64,000 bases of DNA. Source: Uloborus plumipes (lineage: Eukaryota > Arthropoda > Arachnida > Araneae > Uloboridae). The notes beneath the pieces are model-generated. The model was not told the DNA's origin and did no database searches. It saw only the letters and a program-made list of their open reading frames with translations. A program made the translations under genes and the position numbers. The stretch is from NCBI GenBank assembly GCA_038373865.1, contig JAXGGA010003371.1, forward strand, positions 1 through 64,000. The letters are read 5' to 3'. Below, in pieces: positions 59,155 through 64,000 of the stretch (positions are counted from its first letter, which is position 1; each line of letters starts with the position of its first letter).

Positions 59155-61235
59155 AGCTTCTGCCAAGTTGGTGGCCCCCGTCTATTCTTCGGAGTGCTGT
59201 GAGGGTAGTGCTGAGGTTAGGTGGGGTTAAAATTGGAAGTGATGCCGCCTTGTTTATTGCCGGCTTCCTGGCTTTGAGTTAGGGGATGTTTTTGTTACTT
59301 GCTGACACAGATGGTGTTTTTAATTTACTTTTACAACCTGAGGGATTTCTCTGTGGCCTTGCATAAATGATAAAATGTAATGTTTGCCATTATTTTGCAG
59401 TGGCACTTGTTCCGTTTTTTTTTCGTCAATTGTATTTCAAAATTCGATATTGGACTTTGATAAACAAACTCATTCATTGTGCAACAAATATAAGTTGTCG
59501 TGCTTCCATGCCATACCAAGTTGGTGGCCCGTCTATATTCTTCGGGGTGCTGTGAGGGTAGTGCTGAGGTTAGGTGGGATTATAATTGAAAGTGATACCG
59601 CCTTGTTTATTGCCGGCTTCCTGGCTTTGAGTTATGGGATGTTTTTGTTACTTGCTGACACAGATGGTGTCTTTAATTTGCTCTTACAACCTGAGGGATT
59701 TCTCTGCGGCCTTGCATAAATGATAAAATGTAATGTTTGCCATTATTTTACGGTGGCACTTGTTCCGGTTTCTTTTTTTTTTTTTTTTTCTCTCTCTCTT
59801 TTTTGTTTTTTTTTTTCCCGCCAATTGTATTTCAAAATTCGATATAGGACTTTTGATAAACCAAGTCATTGTGTTACGACTATAAGTTGTCGTGCTTCCA
59901 CGCCACACCAGGTTGGTGGCTCGTCTATATTCTTCGAGGTGCTGTGAGGGTGCAGTTGAGGTTATGTGGGGTTAAAATTGGAAGTGATGCCGCCTTGTTT
60001 ATTGCTGCTGCCTTCCTAGCGTTGAGTTATGGGGTGTTTTTGTTATAGTCGTTGACAGTTGACACAGATGGTATCTTTAATTTGCTTTTACTCTCATGGA
60101 TTTCTTCGTCACCTTGCATTAATGATAAAATGTAATGTTCGCCATTATTTCTTGATGCCTTTTGTTCCGATTTTTTTATTCGGTTCTTTTTCGCCAATTG
60201 AAATTATATTTCAGAATTCGGTTTTGCACTTTGTTATAATAAACTCATTTGTGCTATAAATATAAGTTGTCGTGCTTCCATGCCACAACAAGTTTGTGGC
60301 TCATATATTCTTCGAGGTGCTGAGGTTAGGTGTGGTTAAAATGGTTCTCGGGGAAGTGATGCAGACTTGTTTATTACCGGTTTCCTGGCTTTGAATTAAA
60401 GGATGTTTTTGTTACTCGCTGACACAGATGGTGTCATATATTTGCTTTTACAATTTTAGAGATTTCTAGGTGGACCTGCATAAATGTCAAAATGTAATGT
60501 TTGCCATTATTTCTTGATGCCGTTTGTTCCGATTCTTTGTTCTATTTTGCCTATTGAAATTGTGTTTCAAAATTCGGATATCGGATTATGATATCAGTTG
60601 TCGTACTTCGATTACACATGAAGTGCATATCCCATCTATTCTTCGATGTGCGGTTAGGGTAGTGTTAAGGTTAGATGGGGTTAAAATTTTACTTTGGGAA
60701 GTGATGCCTCGTTTATTGCCGGCTTCCTGGCTTTGAGTTACGGAGTGTTTTGTTGCTCGATGACACACAGATGATGTCTTTAATTTGTTTTTACAATTTC
60801 AGGGATTTCTTTGTGACCCTGCATAAATGACAAAATATAATGTTTGGGATTTTTTTTTTCTTCTGATTCCACTTGTTCTGCTTTTTTTTTCTTTTCTGCC
60901 AGTTGGTATAAAATTTCAAAATTTGATAACGAAGTTTCTATGCCACACCAAGTTGATGGCGCATCCATTCTTCGAGGTGCTAAGGTTAGGTGGGGTTAAA
61001 ACTATTGTTGAAGTGATGCCGCCTTGTTTATTGCCGGTTTCCTACCTTTGAATAATGGGATGCTTTTATTATTCGCTGACACAAATGGTGTTTTTAATTT
61101 GCTTTTACATTCACAAAGGTGTTGTGGCAATAATAAAAAGTACTGTTTGGAAATGTTTCTTGGTGGCATTTGGTCCAATTTTTTGTTATATTTCACCAAT
61201 TAAAATTATATTTCAAAATTTTATAAAGACTCTTT
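59155..61235. repeat. Tandem array, 330-390-bp unit, about six copies
   Basis: The anchor CAAGTTGGTGGC or its variants begins near 59172, 59517, 59909, 60289, 60620 and 60949. Each unit has GAGGTTAGGTGGGGTTAAAA, GCCGCCTTGTTTATTGCCGG, TTCCTGGCTTTGAGTTA, GACACAGATGGTGT, TAAATGATAAAATGTAATGT and GTTGTCGTGCTTCCATGCCA. The first two units are very similar; units to the right are progressively more diverged. A seventh partial unit is at 61680-61800 beyond an inserted element. Open stretches in it shift frame between units, so no protein is implied. Confidence 0.93.
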
Positions 61236-61238
61236 TCT

Positions 61239-61640
61239 AGCAGCATAATCTCATCGGCCGATGATCGGCCATTCATTGAAACTCGACGAAATCCTCATCG
61301 GCCGATAATCGAATCCGATGAGTTCTCATCGGGAATTGCTCCAGTATGTCTCATCGGCTAAACAGAATCCGAGCAGCAAAATCCGATGAGTTTTGCTCGA
61401 AATGAGATTTGGAGCAATTTACGCGCAGTGCAGTCCCGTGCCGATGAATTTAGGATCAATTTTGGATGCTCGGCTTGTTTTCATCGGGAAAGTTGATCGG
61501 AAGGATATCGCTTTCCGATGAAAAGTAGCTCATCGAAAACCGTTCTCGGATACTGATCGGAACGATGTCATCGTGCGTTACGGGATCAGTTTACGAGGAG
61601 TTCGATGATCCGCCGAGCAAAATCCGATGAGTTGATGCTA
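61239..61640. mobile_element. CATCGG-rich non-autonomous element
   Basis: About 400 bp splitting the tandem array. Ends TAGCAGCATAATCTCATCGG and (reverse) TAGCATCAACTCATCGG are inverted. The interior has at least a dozen CATCGG/CCGATG words in both orientations, as in the hAT element at 2947-3869, though overall sequence differs. Target duplication not determined. Confidence 0.6.
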
Positions 61641-61679
61641 CTTGGGTTATGATGAACTCAGTTGTGTTGTAACTGGAGG

Positions 61680-61800
61680 GTTAGTGTTCTTCCATGCTTC
61701 GCAAGTGGGTGGCCTTTCTATTCTTCGACGTGTTGATGTTCGGTGGCGCTAAAATTATTCAGGCAAGTGATGCCACCTTGTTTATTGTCGGCTTCCTATC
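61680..61800. repeat. Seventh, partial unit of the tandem array
   Basis: CTTCCATGCTTCGCAAGTGG, TCTATTCTTCGACGTG, AGTGATGCCACCTTGTTTAT, CGGCTTCCTA match the first ~120 bp of the array unit. It is separated from the others by the element at 61239-61640. Confidence 0.8.
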
Positions 61801-64000
61801 TTAGTTTAACTTATCTACTTGTCTTTCATCTAAACATTAAAGTTTAATTTTTAGATGAAATTTTAAGAAAGTACTAAAAGTTTAAATAGTAATTTTTTCA
61901 GAAAAAAATTGATGAAAAGCATTTCTTGGAATGGTTTTTCAAAAAATTCGGAGGGAGTTTGAACCCTAAGTCAACATGGCCGATTATGTGCCAAGAGAAT
62001 TGAGTGCTCTGGATTTTCCTCAAGGCCACCTAATCGGGTAGTATAGGAGACAACTTGTAGTAATTTCGTGTAAGAAAAACTAACTGCTTGCAACATTAAC
62101 TAGTTTCGTCGGAAAATCAATTCTGCTGTTCAGAAAGTGACAAAAAATAAGACTGTCTACAAAGTCAAATAATTTTATTTGAAACCAACTATCTTTAGGG
62201 CTTCCTGGTTGCCATTACAAACTATACTGATCACAACATCGAAAAAACGACAAGCTTCAATGCGACATAGCAAACAGTTAAAAAGCAGGATAGTTAATTT
62301 GCATAAATGAAAAAGTCCAGAGCATCCTCTTGTGTTTAGGTAAAATTATACGGCTGGACATTTTCCATAGAAAGTGTGGAAGAAGCAACGTGCAAAGGTT
62401 GAGTTCCACACGTCCAAAATCGTTTGTAAAGTGTAAATTAAATACTGTTCGACTGTACCAAAAAAGCTTTCATTGGGAAAATAATAATATTATTAAAGTT
62501 TACCACGTTTCAAAATGGTAAATTTTTTCGACTCTAAGCTTTACGCTTTCGCGTTGCATATCTTCTACAAATATCTTTTTTAAAAAGTAATGTTTCTGAT
62601 AATGAGTACATTTATTCATTTTAAATTATACATTTCGTGTTTGATAGCTTAATTTGCCGCGGAAAACAAACCGCCCATCCCCAAGCCTTTTTTTCTTCAC
62701 TTCAAATCGGTCGGGATAGGGGTGCGTGCAGGAAAAACCCTCCATTGCAGGCGATGCCTGAATTGATGACGTCTGCCGATAAAGTACGATATTATTATTC
62801 ATGATAGAGGGGTTACCGTTCTTTATTGAGCATTTCGGGATTTTTTTCCCCCCTTCGAAAATTTCTCTTATTCTTCCTCCTGTACTTCGTTTTATTTTAC
62901 TTATTTTTCTTTCCTTCCAGACCGAGTGACTGCAAAATTACCTTTCAAAAACATCGTTCGTTTAAAAACATTGTTAATCTTTTCGAGAAAATACTTGCTC
63001 GAATGAATGTTCTCATGCAAATGTTCTCTGCCCTGGGCTCGGAACATGGGGGAAGGGATTCCAAGAAGGGAAGAAAAAAAAAGTTCGAAATGAAATTTTC
63101 TTCTTGATTTCTTTTTAATGTCATTTTTTATGGCAGCGTATTCTGACCAAAGTGCGGACGATAGCTTGGTTTTTGTTGCTCTTTTTTTTTTTTTTATTTA
63201 TTTTCTTCATCTTATTTTAAGAAATTGGCGTTTTTGTTCCTTCGGTTTTTTCCCATTATTGTTGTTACATCATGTGGAATGCAAAGTTAATAAGTTTTAG
63301 ATTAAGTTCTAGAATGTTTTCCGTGTTGCTTTTTTTCCCCTCCTTTTTCTTAACCGTGTACTTTCAATGCCTTATGAATGTTATGCAGTGTAATGTGCTT
63401 ATTTTTTAGCTTCTTAACTACGAAGTTCCTTGTTGTTTATCACATGCAAATAGTTTGCGTGCACGAAATGTTGACATTTTCGGTTATTCTGAGTTCTTTT
63501 TATCCTTTTTGGAAAGCATGTCTCTATATTGTTTGGTGACCTAAACGAATTGGAACTTTTTAAAATTTCAAAAACTTATTTAGTGCGGTAAACTTTTTTC
63601 CCCCCATCTCGATACCTTCTATTTATTTTTGATTGCTTTTATCCTTTAATCAGTTTTTTCCTTACGAAATATTTCTATTTAATGAAGAAAGTTTATTCTT
63701 TTCTCTTATTCTTCCTTCTGTACTTCGTTCCTTGCTCGTGTATTTTGCCTTGGTGACGTAAAGCATTTTATTGGAGCTCCCGGCATTATTAGATTCTTCA
63801 GAATGTTGTCTGAATTTATGATGATTCTTTAAATGTTTGAGAAAATTTCACATTTTTAACCAGTTGACAATATTTAATTCACCAATTTTCTCTCTCTCTC
63901 TCTTTTTTTTTTTTTTTTTGTAAACACAAAAATCGCACCAAACGGATAGACTTAACTAACGTTCTAAGATTTCACATTACAAAAAATAAACTGTTGTTTT
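61801..64000. other. Intronic or 3' DNA, no gene recognised
   Basis: AT-rich with many T runs. A short phrase CTTATTCTTCC...CTGTACTTCGTT occurs twice (about 62868-62893 and 63705-63731). No exon matching the missing ARB2A C-terminus was detected, so the gene probably continues beyond the window. Confidence 0.4.

Noticed and set aside
59163..60050. Overlapping open frames of 70-130 codons repeated along the tandem array
   Set aside because: They recur in changing frames with each repeat unit and contain no domain.
54329..64000. Terminal ARB2A exon within the window
   Set aside because: I looked for the conserved C-terminal block after the SAG residues (a His-Glu-Leu/Met-Thr-Ser-Trp type motif) with an acceptor in phase and found none.

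Overview
The window is a piece of a large, AT-rich, repeat-loaded arthropod genome, very probably a spider. The organism call is my inference. It rests on a minus-strand LINE RNase H domain (12113-16094) whose C-terminal Cys/His block I recognise as typical of jockey-like elements in spider genomes, together with abundant hAT, Tc1/mariner, pogo, piggyBac, Helitron and Penelope-like elements. No rRNA, CRISPR or functional tRNA gene was seen.

The only host gene I can support is one plus-strand gene running through most of the window: the ARB2A/FAM172A orthologue (Arb2-domain, alpha/beta-hydrolase fold). Nine exons with consensus GT-AG borders and matching phases lie at 6862-6929, 8584-8667, 10520-10620, 11501-11563, 18140-18267, 20356-20494, 22812-22937, 24454-24570 and 54241-54328. 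They encode about 299 residues from a plausible start ATG at 6881. The C-terminus, including the expected catalytic-type His, lies beyond the window. Intron 8 is 29.7 kb and the open intron after exon 9 exceeds 9.6 kb, so nearly everything else here is intronic repeat.

Layout: 1-6861 is 5' flank with hAT elements and a tRNA-Lys-derived SINE. 6862-24570 carries exons 1-8, with intron 4 swollen by a nested stack (a jockey-like LINE split by a 3.5-kb hAT element, next to a second LINE with an open reverse transcriptase frame). 24571-54240 is the giant intron, with a Penelope-like element containing a ~0.93-kb T tract, a 240-bp-arm inverted repeat, a composite repeat family with SINEs and a TA-flanked MITE, and hAT, Helitron, mariner and pogo elements. 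It also holds a LINE-like tail flanked by a 43-bp direct repeat and a ~148-bp tandem array. 54241-64000 has exon 9, a piggyBac-type MITE and two tandem-repeat arrays (about 56 bp and 330-390 bp).

I found no new multi-gene system. The notable content is base-resolved transposon stratigraphy (many target-site duplications read directly), several non-autonomous families, and unusual arrays inside one conserved gene.
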